A stretch of 64,000 nucleotides of DNA from Miscanthus floridulus (GCF_019320115.1 NC_089587.1:108115158-108179157), one strand, 5' to 3'; positions 52,940-64,000 are shown, counted from the first letter of the stretch. The notes: a model not told the origin generated them from the letters alone. Made by a program: numbers and translations.

Positions 52940-55199
52940 CACACAATAATATCGCTAAAATAATAATATATCTATTCATCTATTGAATACTTCGTGTGGC
53001 TAGAAACCTTGTGGAAAAGGTAAAAATTGCGTACCATGATAGAATTGCAGCATATGCATAAGGAAAAAAGGGGGTCATGGAGAAGAGGATAATAATTTCC
53101 GTTAAATCAAAGTAGAATATTTTTTAGGACGTAAACCTGCATTGGTCTCTAGCAGCCTGCGGGAAAGTATGTAAACTTACAAAAAGTTACAAAACTAATA
53201 CAATGAGAGTGGCAGGAAAGCTCAGCACTAAGCTATGTCATCGTAAATGTCTCTATAGTAGTGCAACAGGTTCACCTGCAGCTGAGTGTATGAGGCTATG
53301 AGCGTAGCCTTCCTCTTCCTATGTTTGAGGCAGCCACTAAGCGTGGATGACCCAGAAAATCAAGGCATGATTTGTGGAGAAATGCAGTTCGAGCTGAGAA
53401 GAATCGTTTAAGAGGATGAAATACAGGGAAAATGAGTTTGCATGAGACTTTATTCACCTATACGGCTATACCAACAGTTGAAACCTAATAGTAAACAGGT
53501 ACTCCAAAGATGAAGGCATATGAAATTCTGGTATCAAAGTTGTCAAAGGTAGATGAAGATAGCGTCAAAGGGTAACACCATCAATGCCACCATAAATAGT
53601 ATCAGAATAAATATAGATGAGACTGAATAGTGTGGAGTATCTTAAGTAAATTCCGATGGCAAATAAATAAGGTGTTCCAAACGCAATAAGGGCATAATCC
53701 TGATATTGAAATGCAGTATTAAGAACTCATCATCGTTAATGAGTGCACATGTTGCATTTGTAGGGCATTTATCAAAATAAATTTTGGAACACAATATTTA
53801 GTAACTTATTCATCAACACTAAAAGTAAATGCAGGTAATCTATAGCAACAAACCCAGGTAAGTGCAAATAATTTCTCTATGACAGCAATTCCAACAAATT
53901 GAGAATAAAATAATTTAAATGCAAGTGCAGAGATATTCTGAGATGGTTATTGGTGTTTTTGACATACAAAATGAGAATAAATGAGCAAGAGTGCACTTGC
54001 TATTTTATTTGCATCCCATGTTCAGGCTCAGGAACATACAGAGTTGAGACATTCAGGTAAAGAAAGGTGATGTGGGTGAAGAAGAAAGAGATAGAAGGGA
54101 GAAATAGCTCTGATTTCGGATAGCCTAGGGACTTACTGTAGGGAGTATGCTGGTGGAAGGGCACTGGAGTGATGAGGGAAGCATCCAAGCTTAACGTTAA
54201 CCCTGCAATACTTTGCAACACGTGCTGGTCGACCTACAGTATTTCCTACAAGAAGAGGAATAGTATAACGTGCAGCATCTTTATACAGAAAATGAAATGT
54301 GAATGACTCTCCAATTGACTTTAGAGCCGATCAAAACTTTTGGCTGTTATTAGTTTTGCATATACTTCAGAGAGTTGATGAAACATGCATAGCTGCTCAA
54401 CTAACTTAGAATTGATCAAAATTGGATGCACCAAACCTTACAGATTTCTGATAACGTATACATGATAAGAAAACTAAAAGTAGTGTTCCTTAGCAGTCCA
54501 ATCCATTGCTTATTGTCCAAAGCCACATGCTTTCATCTGCACAGGAGAGTGCAAATAGTGTCCACTTGAAATTTAGGATCAGTGGAATTAAAATATACAT
54601 CACAATGTTGAGGAGGGAAAAGGACTCAACAGGATTTTTAACCTTTGCTCATTCGGCCCATCTGTGATGGTAAAATTATTATTATCCCTGCATTAAGAGG
54701 AACATAAGCGGTTAGGATATAGCAGGGAAGAAATTGTATAATTGTATCACAATAGACTTTGAATTAGCACTAAAACATATATGTGGAAGTTTAAATTGTG
54801 ACTCGGACTACCAATACGGTTCAGATGATGATAAATAGCTGGCAGCCGTTGAACTAACTTTATAGCTTATCAAACTTCAACGCACCAAGCTTACATAATT
54901 AGATAAAACCTACTGTAGTACTCATTAAATATCCAATCCATGTATATATATAGTCTAAAGATACATGCTATCATCTGCCCAGCAAGGTGCAAAAACCATT
55001 CATCGGAAATAAAAAATTAGTGGTTTTGACATATACATCATCTTCACTTTAGCTCCGGGTTGAGAGGACATTTGCACAAACTTGAGAACTGAGCATTTCT
55101 ATTGGTGATGAACACAGTTTTACAAATAAAATGGGATGAAACTGCCCACATGCACATTTCATCAAACACCACAGCTTCACTGCAGTAACAGTAAGCAGA
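52940..55199. other. Unassigned AT-rich DNA with an internal diverged duplication
   Basis: No open frame of interest. Two segments, about 54300-54640 and 54790-55070, share phrases in the same order: GATCAAA.. or ATCAAAC.., GCACCAA.CTTACA, ATCCAATCCAT, ACATGCT.TCATCTGC and ATATACATCA. This indicates an old tandem duplication spaced roughly 450 bp. The sequence could be an old transposon or an intron of a gene outside this window. Confidence 0.4.
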
Positions 55200-55480
55200 A
55201 AAGGGGAGCAAGAATATCAAACCAGTAACAGGAACCTCCACGCTGCTTTTGCACACCAGCAGGGATCGACGAGCGCCCAGTCCGTCGCGCGCTGGCCAGT
55301 CCGTGCCTGGGCTGCTGCGCCGGGGGCCGCCCGGGCCCAGGCTGGCTCGTTGAGGGCCTCCCACGCCATTGTGCCGTCCCGTCGCCGGGGCTGGTGCGCG
55401 GGGGGCTCCCGCGTCGTTGCGCCGCGCCGCCGCATGGGGCCGTCGCGCGTCGCCGTCGAGGAGGCATCATAGGGGAGTAA
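55200..55480. other. GC-rich island without supported gene
   Basis: Very GC-rich, open in several minus-strand frames (for example ATG at 55495). It could be a first exon on the minus strand or a captured gene fragment, but there is no recognisable domain, and a donor site at the 55200 edge is not convincing. Confidence 0.3.
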
Positions 55481-55766
55481 GGGGTGTTTGGTCATTTAGT
55501 CGCTCATAAAATTCACGTCCCATAGAATATTTAGATACTAATAAAAAGCATTAAATATAGATTAATTACAAAACCAATTACATAGATAGAGGCTAATTTG
55601 TGAGACGATTTTTTTAAACATAATTAATCTGTCATTAGCACATGTTTACTGTAGCACCGCATTGTCAAATCATGGACTAATTAGGCTTAAAAGATTCGTC
55701 TCGCAAATTAGTCGCAAGTTATGTAATTAATTTTGCAATTAGTCTATATTTAATACTCTATGCATG
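55481..55766. mobile_element. Grass MITE, cut at its right end by the Tat element
   Basis: The left end GGGGTGTTTGG and the long internal palindrome (GGCTAATTTGTGAGACGA against TTCGTCTCGCAAATTAG, around the hinge CTGTAGCACC) identify a common grass MITE. The right end is missing: sequence passes directly into the retrotransposon LTR at 55767. The other part is expected beyond the retrotransposon, outside this window. Confidence 0.7.
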
Positions 55767-56635
55767 TGTTGACACCGTTTTTTGCACGTGTCAAAATAAT
55801 CGGAGTGGACTAATCGGCAAGGGGAAAAGTTATTGAATACTTTGATAGCCGATGAAAGCCAGCTTGTAAAGATGGTTGCCGATAGCTGGTGATGGTCGAT
55901 GGAAAGGTTGATTTGGACTCGGGCGTTGCCGATGAGGTTGGAGGTGTTGTTGTCGATGCCGATGAAAGGGAGGTTTGAAGATTACTGCCGATGAAACATG
56001 GAGTATGCCGATGAAGGGAGGCTTGAAGACTACTGCCGATGAAACAGGGAATATGCCGATGAAGGAAGGCTTGAAGACTACTGCCGATGAAATAGGGAGT
56101 ATGCCGATGGGAAGGAGGACGGTGAGATTTCCATCGTAATTGAGGCGGACAGGGAAATAGATAGAAGTTGATTTCCTTTTCTATATTAGTTAGAGTATGA
56201 TTCATGTAAGAGTCACGTGTTTCCTTAGATATGGGATTGGTGTCCTAGTTGTGTTTGGTTGTGTCTCTTTAGATCAGGGTATAAATATAGAGTAAGGGGC
56301 AATGTAAAAAATATATATCAATCAACATCAAAAACCAACTTTTACTCCTATTTGCATCTACTTACTTTTCGGCGACTTCGTCAATTTGCATACTTTTTCT
56401 TTTTTACGAGTTCTCATTGAATCGGCGAGCTGCATCGTTTCAGTGCGACCTTCGGCGATTCTCGAGTTCCGCGTGAGCACCTCTTGGCCGTGACTTCCGG
56501 GCGTATCGCTGTTGTCAGGACTAAAGTGTTCGTATCTTCATCCTTGTCGATTAGCAGGTCAAATCGACTGGCACGCTTTGGATATCGATTCGGGTATTAG
56601 CCCTTTGTGTTTGCAGATCCACTTTTGCATCAACA
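55767..56635 (+). repeat. 5' LTR of the Tat element
   Basis: It begins TGTTGACACCG and ends CATCAACA, with TGTTGA/TCAACA as terminal inverted repeat, 869 bp. Within it, 55958-56102 holds three 48-49-bp tandem copies plus a partial one, each starting GCCGATGAA. TATAAATATAG near 56280 may be its promoter. Just after the LTR, TTTGGCACGCTCGGTGGGAC (56640-56659) is the likely primer-binding region. Confidence 0.8.
55958..56116. repeat. 48-49-bp tandem repeat in the Tat LTR
   Basis: Copies start at 55958, 56007 and 56055, with a partial copy at 56103. Each has two GCCGATGAA motifs separated by GGCTTGAAGACTACT-like sequence. Confidence 0.88.
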
Positions 56636-56672
56636 CATCTTTTGGCACGCTCGGTGGGACCAATCAATCAAT

Positions 56673-57602
56673 ATGTTCAATTCCGAGATCGATTCAGGGA
56701 ACATTATCGCAGTATCAGAAGAAGATCTCAAGGAAGAACAGAGGCAGGCTATGGAAAAGGCTGTAGAAGAATACAAGCAGCTTTGTCTGAGATCATTTAG
56801 CTTGAACAAGAGTGGACAAGTCATCCAGAAGCAAGATTTGCCGTTGCCTCGGCAGGTTACCTTTGACTCCAATCCTGGTAAACTTCAAGAGATGGTTAAT
56901 TCTGCAGTAAATCATGCTTTGATTAATCATTCCAGTGTGCTGTCCAACACTGTTCATAATGCTGTGGTTCGAACTCTCAAAGAAGGACAAGCGGCACCAC
57001 ATTACGTTGGGCCTGCCTATCATCAACCAGAGCCAGCGTCTGTCAAAACTCCATCGGCTCCTTCGGCCGTTGTGGGTACAGAAGTTACTTCCCCTCCAGT
57101 ATTGGCGGGCTCACCTAATGTTCAATCTACACCAATACAATCAGACCAGGTACTACCAGGAGGGCAAGTTCAGCTTAATACAGATCTATCGGCATCAGCT
57201 ATGTCAGGCCCTGTGTCTCAGAATAGCCAGATTCCTACTAATTGGTGGGGATATGGCATGCCTCCAGAGTCATCTGCTTTCAATCCTAGATTACCTCAAG
57301 TGTTTGATGCAGTAGGGAGAGCGCCTATACCATCGGCCGTTTCGCCGATGGCTCAAGTGCCTCAATATGCCGCAACTACTTCTGTGCAACCAACTCCAGG
57401 AGGTTTCCGGATGCCTATGGTTCAAACATTCAATTCAAGTCCATCGGCGAGCTTACTGCCGATGCAGCAGAGAGCCCCTGCTATGAGTCAAACTGGGGTT
57501 CAGTTCATGCCTCAAACCAGTTATAATTATCCAACAATATCAGCAAATTACCAGCCATCGGTTGCAGGGATTCAACAAGGTCATATGCAAGCTGGTTTCT
57601 AG
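56673..57602 (+). pseudogene. Tat gag, N-terminal part
   Basis: The ATG at 56673 follows the primer region by a few bases. The 309-codon stretch is rich in Gln, Pro and Ser after an initial charged helix and has no known domain; long low-complexity gag leaders are usual in Tat elements. It ends at a TAG (57600-57602), but the same frame continues without shift into the gag core, so it is one gag-pro frame with a stop. Confidence 0.75.
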
Positions 57603-60269
57603 AATCAAGCATCGGCAGCCCAGCCGATGAATCCTTTTCAACAGGTTAATGGGCCACAAGTAACGGCAAATATGCCGATTGCTGGAGATCGTGGGCCACA
57701 AAGATATGTGGAGGGATGTCAGCAGGCACCTCCTGTAGAAATTCAATCAGTTCGACAGCAGGAGGCTGATGCTTTTTGGGCCGATAAGATAGCAGAAATT
57801 ATGAAGGATCAGTTTGGGATAAAGCCCAAGGTCAATACTTATTCTTATCGGACTCCATACCCTCCTGCATACGATTTAATTCCTCTCCCAAATCGGTACA
57901 AGGTACCGGATTTCACTAAATTCTCTGGGCAAGATGATACATCAACAATGGAACATGTCAATCGCTTCATTATTCAATGTGGAGAAGCAGCTAACAGAGA
58001 TGAATTAAGAGTTCGATTATTTTCATCATCTTTGTCTGGATCAGCATTTACATGGTTCATTTCATTACCACCAAATTCTATTATTACTTGGGTTGATCTA
58101 GAAAAACAATTCCATAAGTATTTCTTTGCTGGAATCCATGAAAAGAAGCTTACCGATTTAGTAAAATTGAGACAGCGTAATGATGAATCGGTAGAGAGCT
58201 TTGTGCAAAGGCTACGAGATGTAAAAAATAAGTGCTACAGCCTGGTGCTGGATGATCGGCAGCTTGCCGATCTGGCTTTCCAAGGGTTATTGCCACATCT
58301 TAAAGACAGATATGCTTCTCAGGAGTTTGAAAGCCTCAGTCATCTTGTGCAAAGGATCTCTGATCAAGATACTAGGGTTTTTGAACCTAAAAAGAATTGG
58401 AGTAAAAAGGTATCATTTGTTGAAGAAGTAGGAGATTCTGACTCTGATGAAGAACCAGTTATCGGCTTAGCTGAGTGGGTTAAGAATAAAAAGCCGATAT
58501 CATGTCCCTTTGGTCAAAAAGAGCCAGAAAAGTTTACCTTTGATATCACCAAGGCCGATAAAATATTTGATCTTCTGCTTCAAGAGGGCCAAATTAAGCT
58601 GTCACCTAATCATGTGATCCCATCGGCAGAGGAGTTGAAGAAGATCTTGTACTGCAAATGGCACAATGCAACTTCACACAGTACAAATGAGTGCAAGGTA
58701 TTCAGGCAACAGTTACAATCGGCTATTGAATCTGGGAGGATTAAGTTTGGTACTTCCAAGGCCCAGAAGCCGATGAAAATTGATCAACACCCTTTTCCAG
58801 CAAATATGTTGGATGCCAAAGGAAAGACCAAGGTTTTGACGTCAGAGGCTGCTGAGAAAAACGCGTCAGTGGACCCCCAACATCGGATAACTACTGATGA
58901 TGCAAAAAGTAAGGGTTTGCTAGGAGAAAGCAGCAGTTCCAAAAATCCTCCTCGACCTGGCATTGTGATTACTCATCGGAGGCAGCAGGAGGGTTGGCGT
59001 CAACGTAATGACCGATATCGACAACAGCAAGAAGTGAGACGTCGGGAAGAATGGAATCGACATAAAGATCATTGGAGATGTCCGTTTTTCATCCATTGCT
59101 GGGAAGAAGGTATTAAATTGCCAACTGTTGAAAATTGCCCTGAGTGTAATGGTTATTACGGAGTCAATCGCTCAGAAAGGAGGTTTCAACTTGGTAATCA
59201 GGGTTCGTCTATCAATGAGCCGATCAGAGGCAGAGCATCAGTGCATGATCGGCTGGGGGGCAGACTTAGTGTACATGAGAGGCTTGGTAAACGCGCTGGA
59301 TATTTTCCAAGGAATCAAGAGGAGCTTGAGGAGATGGCAAATGCAAGAGTTCCCAATGAGGAAATATTCTACAGGGACCCTAATATCCGTCGTGTAGAAC
59401 CAACTAGGACTTGTTATCAGCCGGTTTGGAAAACCAAGTTTCCTCGATGGTGCCCAGAGGGTCTGACAAAGACGCAGAGGAGGAGGATGCAACGTGAGCG
59501 TCAGGAGGATTTATACCAAGAGGAAAATTCCTCCAATGAAAAGCCTGGTCGTCAGCAGTGGCAGGTAAAACACAAAAATAAGGGTCCATCGGCAGATGTT
59601 AATATGGTATTCATGTTGCCGATGGAGTTTTTGGCATTATCCGATAATGAGGAAGAAGTTGTTCTCTCTGATCAAGTAGCTCAGTTAACACTAGATCCAA
59701 TGATGGCTGTTTTTGAGAAACCTACCGATGACGAGAGACAGCATCTCAAAGCTTTATTTGTGAAGGGCAGAGTTGATGGGCAGCCTGTGTCTAAGGTACT
59801 TATTGATGGAGGGGCTGCGATTAATATTATGCCTTATGTGATGTATCGGAAACTTGGTAAGGGGGATCAAGACTTGACCAAAACCGATATGATGTTGAAA
59901 GATTTTGAAGGCAATGTGTCACCGGCTAAAGGGGCAGTGTGCGTGGAATTGACCATCGGCAGCAAAACCTTGCCAACGACGTTCTTTGTTATCAACGGCA
60001 AGGGTGCATATAATCTGCTTCTAGGGAGGGATTGGATTCATGCTAATTGTTGTGTTCCTTCTACAATGCATCAATGCCTCGTACAGTGGATTGGGGATAA
60101 GATTGAGGTCGTCCCTGGTGATTCTTCTTATATCATCGCATCGGCAGAATCAGATACTTATGAGCGAACTAAATGCATATCAGGAGAAGCTTGGGAAAAA
60201 GAGTTCCTTAGAGTTGCTGATTATGAAATTCCACCGATCCAAGCAGTCGGTTCTGAAGAGGAGTTTTAA
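57603..60269 (+). pseudogene. Tat gag core and protease
   Basis: In the same frame as the preceding piece; the first downstream ATG is at 57627. The retrotransposon gag domain covers about 57900-58380 (KFSGQDDTSTMEHVNRFI, then FVQRLRDVKNKCYSL). A Cys/His region (CKWHNATSHSTNECK) lies near 58660 and CPFFIHCWEEGIKLP near 59080. The protease is at about 59755-60110, with the catalytic motif VLIDGGAAINIMP and GAYNLLLGRDWI. In this lineage Gly-Gly or Gly-Ala follows Asp as here. The frame ends TAA at 60267-60269, whose last A begins the ATG of pol. Confidence 0.85.
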
Positions 60270-63200
60270 TGGATAGGTTTGCCGATGATGGAAAATTAGG
60301 TCAAGGGTTCACATCGGCAGATGATTTAGTAGAAATAGATATTGGTGATGGTGATAGGTCAAGACCTACTTTTATTAGTGCTAAGTTAGATTCCAAGTGT
60401 AAGCAGCGAGTAACAGATTTGTTAAAAGAATATAAAGATTGTTTTGCTTGGGATTATACTGAGATGCCTGGATTAGACCGATCGATAGTTGAACATCGGT
60501 TACCTATCAAATCTGGATTTCGGCCACATCAGCAGCCAGCGCGCCGATGCAACCCTAATGTACTTCCTGACATTAAGGCCGAAATAACTAAATTAATTGA
60601 AGCAAAGTTTATTCGGCAATGTCGATACGCAGAGTGGATCTCTAATGTGGTTCCTGTTTATAAGAAAAATGGAAAACTTCGTGTTTGTATTGATTTCAGG
60701 AATCTCAACAAAGCCACACCAATGGATGGCTATCCAATGCCGATTGCTGATTTGTTGATTGATGCTGCGGCTGGACATCAAATTATCAGCTTCATGGATG
60801 GTAATGCAGGTTACAATCAAATATTCATGGCTGAGGAAGATATTCCCAAGACTGCTTTCAGATGTCCAGGTCATGTGGGGTTGTTCGAGTGGATAGTCAT
60901 GACGTTTGGTTTGAAAAATGCCGGTGCTACTTATCAAAGAGCTATGAACTTTATTTTTCATGAATACATCGGCACATTAGTGGAGATCTACATTGATGAT
61001 GTAGTGATTAAGTCTGGAGATATCACAGCACATTTAGCCGATCTGCGAAAGATACTGGAGTGCACAAGGAAGCATGGATTGAAGATGAATCCTAATAAAT
61101 GTGCATTTGGTGTATCGGCAGGACAATTCTTGGGTTTTATGGTACATCAGCGAGGCATTGAAATCAGTAGGAAGTCTATTGATGCAATTAACAAGGTGAT
61201 TGCTCCTGCCAATAAGACTGAATTGCAATCTTTGATCGGTAAGATTAATTTCATTAGAAGATTCATATCTAATCTGTCGGGTAAGATCAAGGCTTTCAGC
61301 CCACTACTTAAATTAAAAGCTGATCAGGAATTCGTATGGGGAGTTGAATAGCAATCAGCCCTTGATGAAATTAAGAAATATTTATCAAATCCTCCAGTGT
61401 TAGTTCCACCTCAACATGGAAAGCCTTTCAGGTTATATTTGTCAACTGATGATACAGTTATCGGTTCAGCTCTTATTCAAGAATTTGAAGGGAAAGAACG
61501 GGTTATTTATTATTTGAGCAGAAGGTTAGTGGATGCTGAGACGAGGTATTCGGCCATCGAAAAATTGTGTCTGTGTTTATACTTTTCTTGTGTCAAATTA
61601 AGGCATTATTTGTTATCTGCCGAATGTACGGTCATATGCAAAGATGATGTGGTCAAGTATATGCTGTCGATGCCGATATTAAGTGGTAGAATCGGCAAAT
61701 GGATTTTAGCATTATCAGAATTTGAACTACGTTACGAATCAACTAAGGCAGTTAAAGGGCAAGTGATGGCTGATTTTGTCACTCAGCATTGTAATACAGT
61801 GGACTTTCTGGGGATTGCTCCCTGGACGCTTTTCTTCGATGGGTCCACATGTGGTGAAGGAGCAGGTATCGGCATTGTGTTAATTTCACCTCTAGGGAGG
61901 AAGTATGAGTTTTCATTACCGATTGTTGCTACAGCAACAAACAATCAAGCTGAATATCAAGCCTTGATAAAAGGGTTAGAATTGCTGAAGGAGATACGTG
62001 CCGACGTTGTTGAAATCTTTGGTGATTCTATGCTAGTTATAAATCAATTGGCTGGAAGTTATGAATGCCGAAGTGAAGCTTTGATTTCGCATTATGAAAG
62101 ATGTTTGCAATTGTTGAAAGGATTTAGAGGTTTTCGTCTTGAACATATCTCTCGATTGCATAATGAGGAAGCTAATCGACTAGCTCAGCATGCTTCAGGG
62201 TATCAGCCTATTCAGGAAGTGCTAACATCGGCAGTTGATACCGATGACTGGAGGAAAGAGATTGTCGATTATTTAAAGGATCCACATAGAAAGGTTGAGA
62301 GACGTATAAGGTTCCAAGCTACCAAATATGTGCTCCTCGATGATGAATTATATTATCGAACTATAGATGGAGTTTTACTTAGATGTGTTAGCAATGATGA
62401 ATCGAAAAGCTTGATGGGTGAAATTCATGAAGGAGTATGTGGGGCACATCAATCGGCTTTCAAGATGAAATGGATGATCAGAAGGAATGGATACTATTGG
62501 CCGACTATTCTTGAAGATTGTTTTAAGTATTTTAAAGGGTGCCAGGGGTGTCAAAAGTTTGGTAATATTCAAAGAGCGCCTGCATCGGCTATGAATCCTA
62601 TAATCAAACCGTGGCCGTTCCGGGGATGGGCTATTGATCTCATTGGTCAGATTTATCCGCCATCGAGTAAAGGACATAAATTTATCCTGGTTGCTACCGA
62701 TTATTTTACAAAGTGGGTTGAGGCAATTCCTTTAAAAAAGGTGACATCGGTCAATATGATTGATTTTGTGAAAGAGCATATTGTTTACCGATTTGGTATT
62801 CCTCAGACTATCACTACCGATCAGGGCACTATGTTTACATCAGGAGAATTTGATGAGTTTGCTGTAGGTATGGGAATTAAAATTTTAAATTCTTCTCCAT
62901 ATTATGCTCAAGCTAATGGTCAAGCTGAGGCTTCTAACAAAGGGATCATCAAACTCATTAAGCGCAAAATTGAAGAAAATCCTAGGAGGTGGCATACAGT
63001 GTTAAATGAAGCCTTGTGGTCATATCGGATGTCATGTCATGGTGCAACCAAAGTAACGCCTTATCAGTTAGTATATGGACACGATGCAGTATTGCCTTGG
63101 GAAATTAAGGTTGGCTCTAGACGAATACGTTCTCAAAATCAGCTGACAGCCGATGATTATAATACTCTTATGAAGGATGAGTTGGAAGATGTGGCGGGTC

Positions 63201-63505
63201 ATCGGTTAAGGGCTTTAGTTAGTATCGAAGAAAATAAGAAAAGAGTAGCTAGATGGTATGACAAGAAGGTGAAAGTAAAAGAGTTTGCCGATGGAGATCT
63301 GGTCTGGAAATTGATTTTACCGATTGGGACTAAAAGTTCAAAGTTTGGAAAGTGGTCTCCTAATTAGGAAGGTCCATATCGGATAAATCAGTCTGTTCCT
63401 GGTAATGCATATATTTTAGAAACCCTCGAAGGGGTTGTGTTTCCCAGAGCGTTAAATGGAAAATATTTAAAGAAATATTACCCTAGTATTTGGATAGATG
63501 CATAA
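60269..63505 (+). pseudogene. Tat pol: RT, dual RNase H, integrase
   Basis: The frame starts at ATG 60269, one base before the gag-pro stop ends (TAATG), in the -1 frame relative to gag-pro. RT covers about residues 60-280, with LRVCIDFRNLNKAT at 137-150 and YIDD at 241-244. A TAG at 61349-61351 interrupts the link to RNase H (LYLSTDDTVIGSAL). A second, archaeal-type RNase H follows (FFDGSTCGEGAGIG at about 61835; NNQAEYQAL; GDSMLVINQ), diagnostic of Tat. Integrase has CQGCQKFGN (about 62545), DLIGQIYPP, TTDQGTMFTSGEF and NGQAEASNKG. Another TAG (63365-63367) precedes the last 45 codons, which end at TAA 63503-63505. No frameshift is seen. Confidence 0.88.
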
Positions 63506-63590
63506 AAGTATAAGTGCCGATAACAGTACTATCGGCTAGAATTATGCAAGGATGTCAATGTCTCATAAAGTGCCGATACAATAAATAAGA

Positions 63591-64000
63591 TTACACGTTC
63601 AACAAGGATTGGATAGCTAATATCGCACGCAGGCGAATCTGGTCGGCTTCCTCCATTTCTTTGATATCGTCATCGGCAGCACCCTCCACAGGCTTGAGTT
63701 TTTTCTTCATGGCCAAGGCTTTGCGAGCTTGGATATCTCTTTCTTGCTGAAGGGCCTTGATGGCATCGGGTAGCTGGCTTTCTTCTTGTTGGGCATGAGT
63801 TAAGGCTGACTCAACTTCTTTCAATTCAGCCAATAGAGCCATCTTCCTTGCTGATAAATCTAAGATTTTCTGCTTAAGTTCAGCGCCCGAAGTCTGCAAG
63901 TTGCCGATGCCCTTGTGCTTCTCATCGGCAATCTGTTTCAGTTGTAGCATCTCTTCTTGAGTTGAGCTGAGCTGCTCTATCGGTAATGCGCTGAGCGGCC
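63591..64000 (-). CDS. Antisense coiled-coil ORF of the Tat element (partial)
   Basis: On the minus strand the frame is open from the window edge to a stop at 63591, at least 136 codons. It is almost wholly helical heptads of Leu, Glu, Lys and Gln (ALLAELKEVESALTHAQQEE), ending IRLRAILAIQSLLNV. It resembles the C-terminal coiled coil of plant mobile domain proteins carried by some grass elements; that comparison is from memory and weak. Antisense accessory ORFs between integrase and the 3' LTR are known in Tat-lineage elements such as Grande. The N-terminal portion and start lie outside the window. Confidence 0.65.
   Translation of the reverse strand, partial: PLSALPIEQLSSTQEEMLQLKQIADEKHKGIGNLQTSGAELKQKILDLSARKMALLAELKEVESALTHAQQEESQLPDAIKALQQERDIQARKALAMKKKLKPVEGAADDDIKEMEEADQIRLRAILAIQSLLNV

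Larger units (their letters stand above)
55767..64000 (+). mobile_element. Tat-lineage Ty3-gypsy retrotransposon (3' end outside window)
   Basis: A 5' LTR (55767-56635), a primer-site region, gag, protease, RT, RNase H, a second (archaeal-type) RNase H, integrase and an antisense ORF appear in the order known for the Tat lineage. Three in-frame TAG stops (57600-57602, 61349-61351 and 63365-63367) break the coding frames. The element is packed with GCCGAT/ATCGGC. No 3' LTR is reached by 64000. Confidence 0.9.

Noticed and set aside
1..64000. CRISPR arrays, bacterial operons, rRNA genes
   Set aside because: Nothing of the kind; repeats are transposon- or satellite-type and the gene structure is eukaryotic.

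Overview
The window is nuclear DNA of a grass, probably a panicoid such as a sorghum, sugarcane or Miscanthus relative. The evidence is high-GC monocot exons with GT-AG introns, a BREVIS RADIX-family gene, several grass MITE families, and nested LTR retrotransposons of the SIRE/Maximus (copia), Tekay/Del (chromovirus) and Tat (gypsy) lineages. The species is an inference; no marker in the window fixes it.

Layout. 1-2.9 kb: non-genic sequence with simple and tandem repeats. 3.0-3.95 kb (+): a single-exon DUF716/TMEM45-type membrane protein. 4.0-6.4 kb: spacer with a 60-bp Ds-like element and two MITEs. 6.4-11.05 kb (-): a complete five-exon BREVIS RADIX-like gene (409 aa) with a TATA box upstream; its large intron carries a near-perfect 53-bp inverted repeat. 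11.2-14.6 kb: decayed repeats and gag remnants. 14.6-25.9 kb (-): a SIRE-type copia element inserted, with a GCTAT target duplication, into the gag of an older Tat-type gypsy element (remnants at 13.85-14.59 and 25.87-27.36 kb). This locus was also rearranged: a solo-LTR copy plus 666 bp of flank lies beside the full element, joined at a 4-bp GATC microhomology. 28.96-48.59 kb: a MuDR-like transposon with about 270-bp terminal inverted repeats and two convergent genes, a (+) zinc-cluster gene and a (-) MULE transposase. A young 12.7-kb Tekay chromovirus (34,499-47,231) sits in the transposase gene. 48.6-55.8 kb: MITEs, one CACTA end, an LTR fragment, a probable SINE and unassigned DNA. 55.77 kb to the window end (+): a Tat-lineage element with gag-pro, RT, two RNase H domains, integrase and an antisense coiled-coil ORF; its 3' end lies outside.

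The most unusual observation is in the Tekay element. An ORF upstream of gag-pol begins with a close imitation of the histone H3 tail (AKTKKTTRKSTG against ARTKQTARKSTG). It lies inside a predicted intron whose donor is in the LTR and whose acceptor directly abuts the gag-pol ATG. The gag-pol itself ends in a chromodomain. The Tat element is also remarkable: I counted about 55 copies of GCCGAT/ATCGGC in 8.2 kb, in the LTR, in different reading frames of gag and pol, and in the antisense ORF. Across elements, decay is mostly by in-frame stops, chiefly TAG, with few frameshifts, and one CAG to TAG change can be read directly from two duplicated copies.

Only the DUF716 and BRX-like genes look like ordinary host genes. 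All coordinates were read by eye; no alignment or database search was run.
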